DNA of 64,000 nt from Anastrepha obliqua. Taxonomy: Eukaryota > Arthropoda > Insecta > Diptera > Tephritidae. Both the position numbers and the translations under genes were made by a program. Shown in pieces: positions 11,471 to 22,480 of this stretch. Each line of letters opens with the position of its first letter. The stretch's first letter is position 1. The notes below the pieces were generated by a model, which worked only from the letters and a program-made list of their open reading frames with translations, made no database searches and had not been told where the DNA came from. The stretch spans positions 37,470,001 to 37,534,000 of the forward strand of contig NC_072893.1 of the NCBI RefSeq assembly GCF_027943255.1, read 5' to 3'.

Positions 11471-11888
11471 GGGTACTTAAAACAAAAGACATGGACCAAA
11501 TACTAAGGTTTGAAAGAAAGATACTGCGAACAATATATGGTCCTTCCCGGCGAGATGACGGAACGTATCGGATAAGATACAATCATGAGCTAGACACATT
11601 GATACGTAATGGAAACGCAATACGCTTTATAAAAAGTCAACGAATCAGATGGCTGGGGCACATGTACCGAATGCCCAAATGGAGAGCTGCCAATATAGCG
11701 TTCCATAGACAACCAATTGGACGGAGATGTTGAGGGAGACCAAACAAACGCTGGGTAGATGAGGTCACAGCCGACCTGCAGAAAATGGGTATCACAAACT
11801 GGAAAGGAGTAGTAGAGAATCGATCGGAGTGGAGAACCGTAGTTGTGGAAGTAATGGTCTGCACAAGACTGTAATGCTAATGATGATG
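11471..11888 (+). mobile_element. RTE-clade LINE, severely 5' truncated, with TSD
   Basis: The frame from 11491 reads FERKILRTIYGPSRRDD, YRIRYNHELDTLIRNGN and RIRWLGHMYRM, then after a TGA continues GRPNKRWVDEVTADLQ. This is the conserved C-terminus of RTE-type reverse-transcriptase proteins. It ends in the short tandem tail TAATGATGATGAT, a typical RTE 3' end in place of poly(A). ATTTCTACCTAATT is duplicated at 11457-11470 and 11889-11902, so both borders are well fixed. Only about 0.4 kb was inserted, so it is incapable of transposition. Confidence 0.85.
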
Positions 11889-11902
11889 ATTTCTACCTAA
11901 TT
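11889..11902. repeat. TSD of the RTE insertion (right)
   Basis: ATTTCTACCTAATT; its first two bases overlap the last repeat unit of the RTE tail, so the true duplication may be 12-14 bp. Confidence 0.8.
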
Positions 11903-13285
11903 ATATCAATATCATCATTTCGAGAACATTTTTGTCATTCCGGGAACGGTTGATCATTTTCGGGAACATTGCAATATTTCAATAAAATACGCATAAATGG
12001 AGGTATTCAATATTATATATATAGATGCATACCCATGTTTTTAAACAAAGCTCAAATTATGCGCTTTGTTTGGTTTTTGCGGATTTTATGAAACTTAGGA
12101 AAACGTTCCCGAATTGATGGTTTTCTGCAAGATATTTACTACTAAGCAATATTACTAAAAAAATAAAGAATTCTGTGCGCTGCCCTGTAAAGGTTTAAAA
12201 ATGTGCAAATTAAGTAACAGTATAAACTAATAGTCATCATTATAGCTTGCAATTTTTTTTGTCATTAAAACCGATTTTGAAATTCGGAACCTTGGTGATT
12301 TTGAGCCATATGTTTGAGGCTTTCATTTCATTCAGACATATATTTTAACCATTTTTCCACTATTTTCAAAACAACTTAGGCTGGGACATGAAAACTTTAC
12401 TAAAGTTCGTGGAAGCGAAGATACTTAGGTCACCCGAGCTGACCCTTTTCTTTAATTCTCCTGAACAGAACCGTCAGCATGATGATAGGGCGGTGTGTGA
12501 GGGTCAGCAGAGTAAAAACGTTTTAAGGTCGAAATATAAACTGCCACATTTAAAATCTATTTGATAGAACGAAGTCTGTCAGGTCCGCTAGTACGATAAT
12601 AAATTAGTCTAAATCATTATTTATCATAAAACTAATAAATGTTTGCACCACGGTATGCATTTCATAAATGATTTTTCTTTTAAATGAATTAAATAGCTTT
12701 AAGTAAAACTATTGCTTAATGTTTACAAAAGATTGTAATAAAGAAATAGATTAAAAAAAAAACAAAAAAAAATTATTCTTCATTGTACTGGATTTTTTCA
12801 GTAACATTTTTGTGAATTTAATTAGGAAATCATAGCATTTCGGATACGACAAAAGTATATTTTAATACCAGTTGCGATTTTGGAGATACAAGTCATTTTA
12901 TTTTTAATTAAAAAGCTCCTGGAATGACCTTAACGGCGCAAAAAAGTTAAGAATGCTCTTTAAGAAATAATATTTACCACTTGAAGTTTGTTGATGAATT
13001 CAAAAATTTTGCTTGCGAAATATTCCTTTTCCCAAAGCTATTAAGTTGCTTTTCCAGTAAATATTTCAATTCAAGGCATTAAGTTAAAGCACCTTATTAT
13101 TTTAATAAAGTTACATATATACTTATGTATAATTTATGTATATGCTTACCTACACAAACAAACATCCTTAAGCTACTCGAAAACGACGCAGAACATTTGA
13201 CTTTTGCTGAATTACCATCAAGTCTGCACACATGCGAATGTAAGCTGAGCAACTCATATGGAACTCGTTATGAAATTAGTTATGA
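11903..13285. other. AT-rich spacer, nothing recognised
   Basis: No coding similarity or terminal repeats recognised on either strand. Confidence 0.5.
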
Positions 13286-13289
13286 AAAC

Positions 13290-13342
13290 ATATACATATA
13301 CATATATACCTACATATATATATATATACATATATATATTGC
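13290..13342. repeat. AT/CATA microsatellite
   Basis: Alternating TA/CA units (TACATATA-like) over about 50 bp. Confidence 0.8.
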
Positions 13343-13727
13343 TCACTTGCATATGTGACTCTGCTTTGAAGGGAAATGAAATACAAAATTATAATTAATT
13401 TAATTATATTCTGTCAATCATGGGCGTGCCGCCTTATTGCTACACATTTCAACCTGATAAAGGCCATGAGGAAAACGCTATTGTTCAATGCAAACAAATA
13501 AGAACGCCACTGACTTCAATTGGGCCAAAGGTTTCCGCTTCCTGAGTGCCGCCGTAACCCCCAAAAACTCATTTTGATTGAATCGAAAGGAGTGGGACTG
13601 ATGTTTTTTTCTGGTCTTAGCTGAAGCCAGTTATATGTAATTTGAATAGAATGAAGGCAAATTATTATTATATTTATTATTATTATATTTCGATATTCCA
13701 GTGGAGCAAATTATAGGGAGCCCATCG

Positions 13728-13835
13728 AATGCGTCCGAATCTGTTGCCGAATGTGATTGTGCGTAATTATTATTCGTTTACCTCGGGTTCGAAGCCCAAT
13801 AACTATAGCTGAAAAATATTTTTTTAATGCCGTTG
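13728..13835 (+). repeat. tRNA-derived SINE head, fragment
   Basis: TGCCGAATGTGATTGTGCG followed by a B-box-like GGTTCGAAGCC at 13786-13796 and an A/T-rich ...GAAAAATATTTTTTTAATG segment. The order matches the heads at 54998-55175 and 30690-30895. The A box is degenerate and the body is missing. Confidence 0.55.
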
Positions 13836-13978
13836 ACACACTCCCATTTCGTAACATACATTTAAGTTAAGTTGAGGATGAATTGCGCTTTGATAGATAG
13901 ACCAATCGTCGAGAATATTGATAAAATCGAATGAAAATCGTGGTGCCGCATCGGCATATAAGCATTTTTATAGCTCAG

Positions 13979-14625
13979 GATTAGGTTAGGTTAGCCAGGT
14001 TGCTTATCTGAAACAAGATACTCGGTGACTGTGAGATCCATTGTGATACCTACATTTGACATCCACCCCCTAACTAAGTTGCTTAAACCACTGAGAGCTT
14101 TTTAAGAAGGTAACTCGTTCCTCCCGTGAGACATTTGGCAATTTTCAAAGGCTTCAAAGAAATAATCGCCAAGATATCGGGCACGGCTTCTTTGAAGTGT
14201 AGAACATTCACAGTCAGTACATTTTCATCAATACATCTTCATCTCCGCAACTCCGGCTGAAGTCATGGTGAGGTAAACCCATTCTACTGGCTAGGCTGCC
14301 AATAGTGTAGTGACCCGTTATAACACCTGTGAGGACGCTGGTAGTCGATCTGTGGAATTTATGCAAACATTTTGTCCTTTGAAGACCCTGCAGTTAGTAA
14401 TCAGAGACCTCTATTGGTTTACGCTCAAGTCAATCGCAGTGTACAGTGCGTTTAGGGGAATGCTTGTGTCCTCTACCACTCGCTAAAGGTGAAGCTCAGC
14501 GGCTTTCCTTGCACACTCATTCGCTTTTTCATTTACCTCCATTCCAGAGCGGCCGGGGACTCAACTCAAGTGCCTTGATCGCTGATTGACTATCAATAAA
14601 AATGCTAAGCCTTAGAAAAAGAAGT
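13979..14625 (-). mobile_element. I-type LINE 3' end with RNase H remnant
   Basis: Minus-strand reading gives LSIFIDSQSAIKAL near 14560-14610, the D-S-Q...A-L block of the RNase H domain that I-type LINEs carry after RT. Decayed text follows and ends with RGWMSNVGITMDLTVTEY near the 3' end. The tail at 13979-13995 reads, on the plus strand, GGATTAGGTTAGGTTAGCC. Many stops and frameshifts are present. The RT is absent. Confidence 0.6.
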
Positions 14626-14628
14626 CCA

Positions 14629-14865
14629 GGGGTGACAAGTTGCAAGAGTTCGGTGTCAAATGACCTCCTTGTTATTTTGTGAGATAATGTGTCCTGTGTT
14701 CGCCACAGGACCATTCTTCCATGCGATGTGTGCCAAATAGCACCGTCGTGTTGAAACCACATATTGTCCAAGCCCATTTCATATAATTCAGGCCATAAAA
14801 AGTTCACCATATCAGCGTTACCGATATCATTTTCAAGCAGCCCAAAAATCACATATTAGAAAAAA
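14629..14865 (-). mobile_element. Tc1/mariner transposase scrap
   Basis: Minus-strand frame reading VNFLWPELYEMGLDNMWFQ followed by HDGAIWHTSHGRM, the second catalytic Asp block of the same transposase superfamily as 41536-42417 (there FLWPELEDMDVVDMWFQQ). No terminal repeats remain. It sits between two I-type LINE tails. Confidence 0.65.
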
Positions 14866-14914
14866 GCTTTTCGTGCCTGCAGATTCGTACCCGTAGTTCG
14901 AGCCTGGGCATTAC

Positions 14915-15715
14915 CGAATGGTAGGTTAGGTTGAAATGGTTGCGCATAGAGAGAGCGCACTTGAATGAAACTAAACTATAAGAAGACTGGAAAGAAAGGA
15001 AGGTGGAGAGGGGGAGAGGGAGAGGATGCGTATTTGATAAAGACACCCGAACTATGACTGATTTACGGTGGTGTTAGCCGCTTCTTATTACTGATGAAAT
15101 ATGAAAGCCATAGCAACGAAATGAGAGCCAAGATACTTAAATCTTAACCCAGTGGAAGGGCAGTTAAGGAGAAATGCTGAGATGATTCCACCTCATCTCC
15201 ATACAACATACGCGAGAGGGACTCGGAGCAATGCCGAGTCTCACAGCATGTATACCTCGCGGTCAGTGCCCTGTAACGGTACCTACAAAATTTTTAGAGC
15301 TGAGGTTTTGTTAACCTCAGGAGATCCCTCAAGCGCCTTTGATCCACTCGTGACCATAAAGATTTCGCCACCTTACAAATGTGTGTACTTGTTCAGCTTC
15401 GCTGAGTTGACGCGAAGACCATCTTTACGAAAGCAGACCGTAGGTAGTCAACGGGATCCCAATCTCTCTCTCATTTTGCGGGGTAACTACCGCACAGGTC
15501 CCCTGTCTAGCTAGCTCTCTACCTCGCAGTTTCCTGCAATGTCACCGTGACCAGGTACCCAAATGAGCCTTATATCGAAGAATTCGGATGCAATCTGAAA
15601 TGAAGTCAGACAACGAACCCATTGGAATAAGTTTATAATTGTTCTTATATGTACTATGCCATTGTATGTAGTACCGATTTTTTGAAAAAACTCAAATAAT
15701 TTCTGACACATAACT
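14915..15715 (-). mobile_element. I-type LINE 3' end with RNase H remnant (second copy)
   Basis: At about 15520-15600 on the minus strand one frame reads FFDIRLIWVPGHGDIAGNC, the last catalytic region of RNase H (WVPGH...GN). Downstream the usual I-type C-terminal segment is recognisable only in pieces. The 3' end near 14918 again carries a GGTAGGTTAGGTTGAAA motif, similar to the tail of the copy at 13979. A purine-rich patch lies at 14990-15030. Degenerate. Confidence 0.6.
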
Positions 15716-16875
15716 GCATCAACCTTGAATCACACTCTATATACATAACATAACATAATATAAATTATTGTCGTCTTCCTTTAGTGGTTCTTTAATTTTT
15801 TGTTATGCGTTTTTTTTAAGTTTCACTAAAAATTGGGATTATTTAATAACTTTTTTTTTGTTCGGAACTTATCCCTATCCTCCAGTAAGTAATCTCCTCT
15901 TCAAACTGCGAACACTTTAATCTAATTTAAATACAGATTTTTTATGAATAACACCGTAACTCATTCCATAGGCATTCGCCCACTTCTCGATATGACGCAA
16001 ATTTTTAGGCTGCACGTCAGTCCGTTTTGATTTTATCATGAATTGAGTGAAGTATTACAAATAATTCGCTATTTGTATCTTTTTCAGTATTCCTTTATAA
16101 AAACGCTAATAATTCGGTTTTAATAAAAAAGAAAGAAAAAGAAATGTGGTGAGTTTAGTTATTAAAAATTTCGAGCTTTGGTAGAATTTCATATTTTTTT
16201 GCAGTGGTTGGAAGCGGTCGAAAAATGTGTTGGTGTGTACTCTTTTTATTTACTGGTTTTATTAGCTAGTTTTTCAGCTAGTTTCAATAGTTAGTTTTTG
16301 ATTAATTCATTTATTCTCTCTAACGATATAAACCAGCGTACATTGTTTTTCTTCTTTCATTTGTGAAAAAAGCTGCACGAAAAAATTTACTTCAGTAGAA
16401 AACCAAAACTCTATCGCCCAATTTAAATAAACTTAAAATTTATTAGCGTTAAATGAAATGAGTCGACTAGGGGGTTGAAGCTTTAGAGATATACAATTTT
16501 TCGCCATCATAATTCGCAGCAAAAATGTAAAAAATTATAGCGCGCACAAACTCTTTTTTTTTCTAGTGCCACTTTGTGGCGTTAGTCTTATTGACAAACA
16601 TAACTTATGGCTCTTAACACTGATTTATCGTATGTGATAGCAGGCATTCAGGCTTCAGGCACGCAAAGTTTGGGTTGGTTATTAGAAAAATAGGACTCCT
16701 TTATCTTTTATGGATAGCTGGTGCAGTAGAAAAATAATCAACCCAATTTGTATTTCTCTGGCATATTTTGAATTTGGCAAACAAGTGGAAGCACGCACAG
16801 TAATTAATTCTTTCAACACATACACATATAATACATACATAAATGTATGTTTCGCAAAATACCAGTTTGAGTTAT
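15716..16875. other. AT-rich spacer, nothing recognised
   Basis: No coding or terminal-repeat signal was recognised. Confidence 0.5.
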
Positions 16876-16989
16876 CATACATTTTTAATTTTTTTCCAGT
16901 CATCGCCCTTTTGGTATTCTATTTGGCACCAACAGATAAGAAATGAGTCAAAACATATTTTAATTAATCTTCCACGCCTGCAAAACTCA

Positions 16990-18124
16990 GCCAAAAAAGT
17001 GCATGAAAAAATTTTGTTTCCATTAATATTTATGAAAAATATTTTATGCTGTTGCAATCCCACTCTCAACGCAACACTTGCTTCAGGGACTCCAAAGTTT
17101 TGTGGCGTTTTGCAAAGGCTCTTGCTTCCAAAATCGACCATACGCTGTAATCTAGCGGATTCAGATCCGATGAGTAGGGTGGCCATTCTTGGGAAGTAAT
17201 GAAAGAGGGGAAATTGGCTTTGTACCACTCTTGGGGTTTTTTTTTTTGCTCTGTGGGCTGGTGCCGAGTCCTGTTTAAACGTCCACTCATCGTCACCAAA
17301 TCGCTGCTGGGACCAGGGAAGAACAACTGCGTCTAATATGTCTTGACGGTGAACTTCTTTATTGATTTTGACTCCTTGGTCTATGAAAATCTGAGAAGTC
17401 TTGCCACTAGCGCAAATTCCACCCCATGCCATGACAGATCGCGGATTTTGACGATGTTCGACAATGGACGAAAGTCCAGGGGCTTCTGTAGACCAGTTTC
17501 TGTCGTTTTGATGATTGTGAGCTTGTTCAACGGTAAACAGCTTCTCATTCGTAAAGACGATTTTTTCCCAGCTCGTACCTGCGGCCCGTCGTGGGAGCGA
17601 GCGACATCTTGCGAGTCTTACTTTCTTGTTTTCATCCGTGAGCAGCTGGCATTTTTTGTAGTTTATAAAGCTTAAGTCCAAGCTCTTTTTTTGCTAACTG
17701 ATTCACGATTGATGCCTGTCTCACGAGCAATTTTCCTCATCGAGACCATAGAATTTCGTTAAAATCTTTTTTTGATGATTTTCCGGTGGTTGGAAATGTT
17801 AACAGTTCGTTTTCCTCCCTTCCACGACGGTCACCTTCATTACCAAGCTCCTTAAATCGTTTGATTGCACGAGAAACCAATGAATGTGCAATTCCAAGCT
17901 TCCGTGCTCCTAGCTGATGCAGGGCTTTAATAGCTGAGCGACTACTTGACATCGTTACACAAAGTATTAAAAAAAAAAAACTGGAACAGAAACGAATACT
18001 TTTTTTTTGTATGTACTTTAGAACACACACAACAATCATAAAATAAGAGCATTTGCAAAAAAAAATTTTACATTCATCTAATTGCACAGAGAAGTTTGTA
18101 TACAGTTATTTTTTGCCACCCTGT
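16990..18124 (-). mobile_element. Tc1/mariner-superfamily (DD37D/maT-like) transposon remnant
   Basis: Minus-strand transposase in several frames. N-terminal helix-turn-helix part at 17737-17960 (SSRSAIKALHQLGARKLGI, SRAIKRFKELGN), middle and C-terminal parts at 17066-17681. Landmarks: KIVFTNEKLF, MAWGGICASGKT, FIDQGVKINKEV, WTFKQDSAPAHRAKK, then in another frame EWPPYSSDLNPLDYSVWSIL. The first catalytic Asp of the usual F-T-D-E block is Asn here (codon at 17547-17549). The right terminus GCCACCCTGTA lies at 18114-18124; the left terminal repeat was not found. Dead by frameshift and by the active-site change. Confidence 0.8.
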
Positions 18125-18245
18125 ATCTGATCAATCTAATGATTGAAACTAAATTGGATTCCCGAGTACCTTAGTAAATGCAACATCCAAATTAGACACG
18201 AACGACACATACGAAAACTCTTATATAGCAATTATATTCATTATA

Positions 18246-18939
18246 CAGGGTGTCCGTTGCCAGAGTTAGAAATTAAAAGTTGAATTAAAAAATAATTGCT
18301 AATGATAAAATTTTTTTTTAATAACTACAAAAATGATAATTTCGGATTTAATTTTGTTTAAGTATTTATTTGCTCAAAAGATTGATCGTTATGTCAAATA
18401 CACTCTTAGAATCTGGTCTCCGCGTCACTCGCTGAAGAAGTGATGACAGGATGTCATTAACCTCGCGAACGATATTTTCTTTTAGTGCTGAGATAGGTTT
18501 GTTTCATGGGCATGATTTTTGAAATACCAGCACAGAAAACACGTCCAAAAGGGTAAAATCGGGTGATCTGGCTGACCAGGATATGTCACCAAAAGGGCTT
18601 ACCGGTTTGTTCTAGAAGAAAGCACGTAGCAGCGCCATGATATCTCTGGCCGCGTGCATAAGATACAATGTCCATACATAGTGCTTGCCCTTGACGATTT
18701 TCAAAAAGTATGGTTTAATTATTCAACTGCTTGACTGTTGGCCTGTGTGGCTGTTGATATTTTAATAGTGGGTTCTGTCCTTTGTGTTACCAATAATCGC
18801 AATTTTGCTTATTTAAACATCTATTTAAATAAAAATGGGCTCCATCACTAAAAGAGATAGTGTTTACTATACGAAATTGTCTCTAACGTTAGGAACAAAC
18901 TTTAAATTTAAAACCTAATTCTGCCACCGGACAACCCTG
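18246..18939 (-). mobile_element. Tc1/mariner element with both terminal repeats, decayed
   Basis: The left end starts CAGGGTGTCCGTTGCCAGAG and the reverse complement of the right end starts CAGGGTTGTCCGGTGGCAGA, with TA at 18244-18245 and 18940-18941. The minus strand inside reads SDGAHFYLNRCLNKQNCDYW and further on SPDFTLLDVF and LKENIVREVNDIL: the first catalytic block, the third-Asp region and the C-terminus of the same transposase group. About 0.7 kb, so more than a third of the gene is missing and the rest is full of stops. Confidence 0.78.
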
Positions 18940-19141
18940 TACAAACATAAATCGAGGCCCCCAGACTTCCCTTCTTCTAACAGCACAGATCAGATGTAAT
19001 ATGTAGATTATAGTGAGTTCCGCCTAGATCACTTTTCATAGCACACAGGAATCCCCTTGAAGGTAGTCAGCGCTTCTAACCAATTTACAGTCTGTGTCAG
19101 AAAAAAGGAGCCGCGATTATTCGTGAAGTATAAAAGAAGTA

Positions 19142-20421
19142 GGACTATGAATAAGTTCGTGCGGTTTTTTTTCGAAATTTGAAACTTTATTGACGTAAAA
19201 TGGTTACAAATTTAATATTCAAAGTATTGTCCATCGCTTACTATTACTTTTTCCCATCTTTCTGGCAATTCACGGATTCCCTTTGTGAAAAATTCGGTCG
19301 GTTTTGCCGCAATCCACGAATCGATCCATTTTTTGACTTCATCGTAATTACGGAAGTGCTAGTCAGCCAGGCCATGTTGCATCGATCGGAAGAGATAGTA
19401 ATCGGATGGCGCAAGGTCTGGACTATACGGCGGGTGGGGTAGGACATCCCATTTGAGCGTTTCTAAGTATGTTTTGACCACTTGTGCAACATGTGGCCGA
19501 GCATTGTCATGTTGCAAAATAACTTTGTCGTGTCTATCGGCGTATTGCGGCCGTTTTTCTCGCAGTGCTCGGCTCAAACGCATCAATTGTCGTCGGTAGA
19601 CATCCCCCGTAATCGTTTCATTCGGTTTCAGTAGCTCATAATACACAACACCCAGCTGGTCCCACCAGATACACAGCATAACCTTCAGGCCATGAATATT
19701 CTGCGCCGACGTCGATGTTGAAGCATGGCCAGGGTATCCATACGTTGTCCGACGTTTTGGATTGTCGTAATGGACCCACTTTTCATCGCCAGTCACAATT
19801 CGATGCAAAAAACCCTTTCTTTTGTGCCGTTGAAGCAGTTGTTCGCATGCCATAAAACGGCGTTCAACGTCTCTTGGCTTCAATTCATACGGCACCCAAC
19901 GGCCTACCTTTCGGATCATTCCCATGGCTTTTAAACGTTTGGAAATGGTTGATTGATCAACTCCCAAAGTTTTTGCAACCTCTTCTTGCGTTTGAGCCGG
20001 ATCTTGATCGAGCAATTCCTCCAATTCGGTATCCATGAACTTTGGCGGCGCACCCTCGCGTTCTTCGTCTTCCAAGCCAAAATCACCACTTTTAAAGCGT
20101 GCAAACCACTTCTGGCACGTTCGCTCAGCTAGAGCATGCTCACCATAAACTTCCACCAAGATACGATGACTTTCGGCTGCTTTTTTCTTCATATTAAAAT
20201 AATGAAGAAGAATTCCCCGCAAAAACACATTATTTGGCACGAAATTCGACATTTTCAAGTGTGGTAAAAATATTGTTGTTTACGCTTCAAATAAAAAACT
20301 TATACTGACGTTTGTGCCTTACGACAGTAGCTCTCCAATGAATGTTTGGAAATGTGGATCGATGGAATAATAATCAAGTTACGCCATCTGTTGTAAAACC
20401 GCACGAACTTATTCATAGTCC
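19142..20421 (-). mobile_element. Full-length mariner element
   Basis: A 1280-bp element with identical 27-bp terminal inverted repeats (outer bases GGACTATGAATAAGTTCG) and TA at 19140-19141 and 20422-20423. It is the best-preserved DNA transposon of the window and lies in the 3' untranslated side of the Tc1-like host element. Perfect terminal repeats and a single coding lesion indicate a recent arrival. Confidence 0.93.
19212..20258 (-). pseudogene. Mariner transposase, one nonsense codon
   Basis: The frame covers about 348 codons, the normal mariner length, and is open except for TAG at 19359-19361, where a Gln codon is expected (GLAD-stop-HFRNYDEVKKW). N-terminal HTH part with KKAAESHRILVEVYGEHAL and TCQKWFARFKSGDFGLED; linker WVPYELKP (mariner consensus WVPHEL). 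Catalytic triad present: TGDEKWVHY (D1), QHDNARPHVA (D2) and YSPDLAPSDYYLF (D3), i.e. DD34D. The C-terminal ELPERWEKVIVSDGQYFEY ends at 19212. It resembles the mellifera/capitata-type mariners from memory; subfamily not certain. It would cut and paste at TA sites if the stop were absent. Confidence 0.9.
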
Positions 20422-21679
20422 TATTATTTAAAATTTTTTTACATGAAAGTATGTACAAAACTACGAGTCGCAATTACTCAGTGAGCCGTGTAGTCTTCAT
20501 CGTTGTCGTGTATAGCCTGGCATCTTCCTCATGCTTTGAACCAGCTTTTCTGCGGTGCTCGTCGAAAACAGGGCTAGATTTTGCGAACTTGACGCACGAG
20601 TTGCTTTAAATAATGGACTGGCTTTCCGGTAAGATGCGTCTTACACATTTTCAATGGGGTTGGCGTCTGGGGATTGGGAAGGCCAGTCTAATACTGTGAC
20701 ACCGTTTGCTTGTTTTGTTGTTTTTCAATGTATTTTTCTGAGAGCAGTGTTTTTGGTGATGTGGGACGGTAGGATATGTTCGCTTCTTTCAGTCGACGTT
20801 GATGGTGTTGATACTCACATCTATTCCCTTTTTAGCAAGAACTCATCGCGCTTGGCGTAGTCGCAAAGAAGGGTCCCAATTAAAAAGTTGGACCATCGCT
20901 TTATTTTATCCTGCATTTTTGTCGTCACTCACTTCAAGCCGCGCTCGGTAAAGTCATCAACACTTTTGTACCCTTTATACCGCTCATTCCATATCACCAC
21001 AAACTTTTTTGATTTTTTAATCATCTTTTTTGCAGCCGCGGCGTAAGATAATTTCGGCCCTTTCGAATGCGTGCATAAAAATACTGCCTCGAAACGCTTC
21101 GCGTACTTCTCACTCATATTTGTTTGGTTGCGTTTACGAGAAAGTTTCGAACGACACTAACCTGAGTTAGTACTGGCGTCGTAGCCTTTGAGTGAGGCTA
21201 TTATGCAGCAAATAGCAGAACGAAATATATCTTGAAGTTACAAGAGAAAAAAACGGTTCTTTTCTTCTGACACATACTGTACATGATGTCAAAAATCATT
21301 TCTGAATACGATTTGGAAACAAACTATATGGCACGACCTTCTATCGTTTGGAATTTACATTTTTAAGTTTTTTTGACTTTCACATCTAAAACGACAATCG
21401 TCATCCATTAACAATTTTGCTCACCGTTAGGCATTTAACCATTTTTCTTCCTCTTTTTAGTATCTTATTCTAAACATCTGATTATTATATTAAATTATTG
21501 TCAGTTATGATGAATAGTCACAAGTCATTTGAAATTTCACGATCTCTGCCCCTGTCGAATTATTTTTTTTTTTTTTCAAAAAGGGTTTTATTCCCTTCAA
21601 AATCGTCAAACAAATCAGGTTTACGAACATTTTTTTCATTTTGAGAATAAATAGAATGGCTACAAACTGACATGGCTAC

Positions 21680-22380
21680 TATTTACTTTAAGCTGTCCGA
21701 AAAAAATATATACAAATTAACTCTCCAAAAGCTTTGGCTAACAGAATTTTCTAAAAAAGTTTTAATAATCCACATACAATGCCATATACAAACATTTTCA
21801 ATAGGGTTGCTATTGGGCGACTGTGAAGGCCAATTCAATATTTCAATGACATTTTGCTCTTTCCACTCCATACACCTTCGGTTTCGATGCTTGGGATCGT
21901 TGTTCAAGCTTAGCTAGTTCTTCCAAACATCTTTGCAGCTGACGGTGATAATGCTTTTTGATTCATTTTATCCATCAAGATTACATTGAGGTAGGAAAGA
22001 AAACTACCAAAGTCTTTTTTGGAGAACCAGCCTTAAACATGAACTTTAACAGTTTGTTGAAGTGGTCGATTATCAGCTGTGCACCAGAACCGACATATGC
22101 AGCTATTCGTCCAAAAGGAAGACTCACCAGTGTGTATTACGTTTCCCCAGTCCGTTCTCAATTTTCCTTAGCCCACGCAAGTATTTTTTGAATCTATGAT
22201 AATGAGAGCAACGGTTTTTTTCAATGTGCTCCGGAATTTGAGATATCCTGCCCGTAAACGTTCTCAAATCGTGTATTCTGGATTTACTAACACCATTTTT
22301 CCGTAAAACTGCTTCAGCGTCACTCAATGTAAATGTCTGCTCATCCGGGGAAGTCGTCAACGTTTTTAACTTTGGTATAC
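21680..22380 (-). mobile_element. Second Tc1-like transposon remnant
   Basis: Minus-strand frame at 21683-21907 reads NNDPKHRNRRCMEWKEQNVIEILNWPSQSP (in parts) then NSNPIENVC, the second and third catalytic regions of Tc1-type DD34E transposases. Upstream at 22124-22360 FTLSDAEAVLRKNGVSKSR followed by GRISQIPEHIEK forms the N-terminal HTH region. The centre between 21910 and 22120 is out of frame. No convincing terminal repeats were found. Confidence 0.7.
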
Positions 22381-22480
22381 TTTTTTAGTTATGAACATCT
22401 TCGAATATTTTGCGGCATATGCACGTCACATTTTTGAACCTTTAGAGTGTGTATGCATAAAATGAGAAAGCATCCAAACA

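Larger units (their letters stand above)
19089..21279 (-). mobile_element. Tc1-like transposon, interrupted by a mariner
   Basis: Terminal repeats CAGTCTGTGTCAGAAAAAAG (left) and, reversed, CAGTATGTGTCAGAAGAAAA (right), with TA at 19087-19088 and 21280-21281. Subtracting the nested mariner (19142-20421 plus one TA) leaves about 0.9 kb. Transposase N-terminus on the minus strand at 20929-21117: RFEAVFLCTHSKGPKLSYAA, a Tc1-type HTH, then KGIDVSINTI. The distal part reads VLDWPSQSPDANPIENV near 20650-20690, the third catalytic region with the Glu of the DDE triad. The central part is deleted. Confidence 0.85.

Noticed and set aside
13979..13995. GGTTAGGTTAGG, resembling a TTAGG insect telomere repeat
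   Set aside because: Only two to three units, located at the 3' end of an I-type LINE remnant; a second LINE tail at 14918 has a similar motif.
17343..17675. 110-codon plus-strand frame
   Set aside because: Antisense shadow of the minus-strand DD37D-type transposase.
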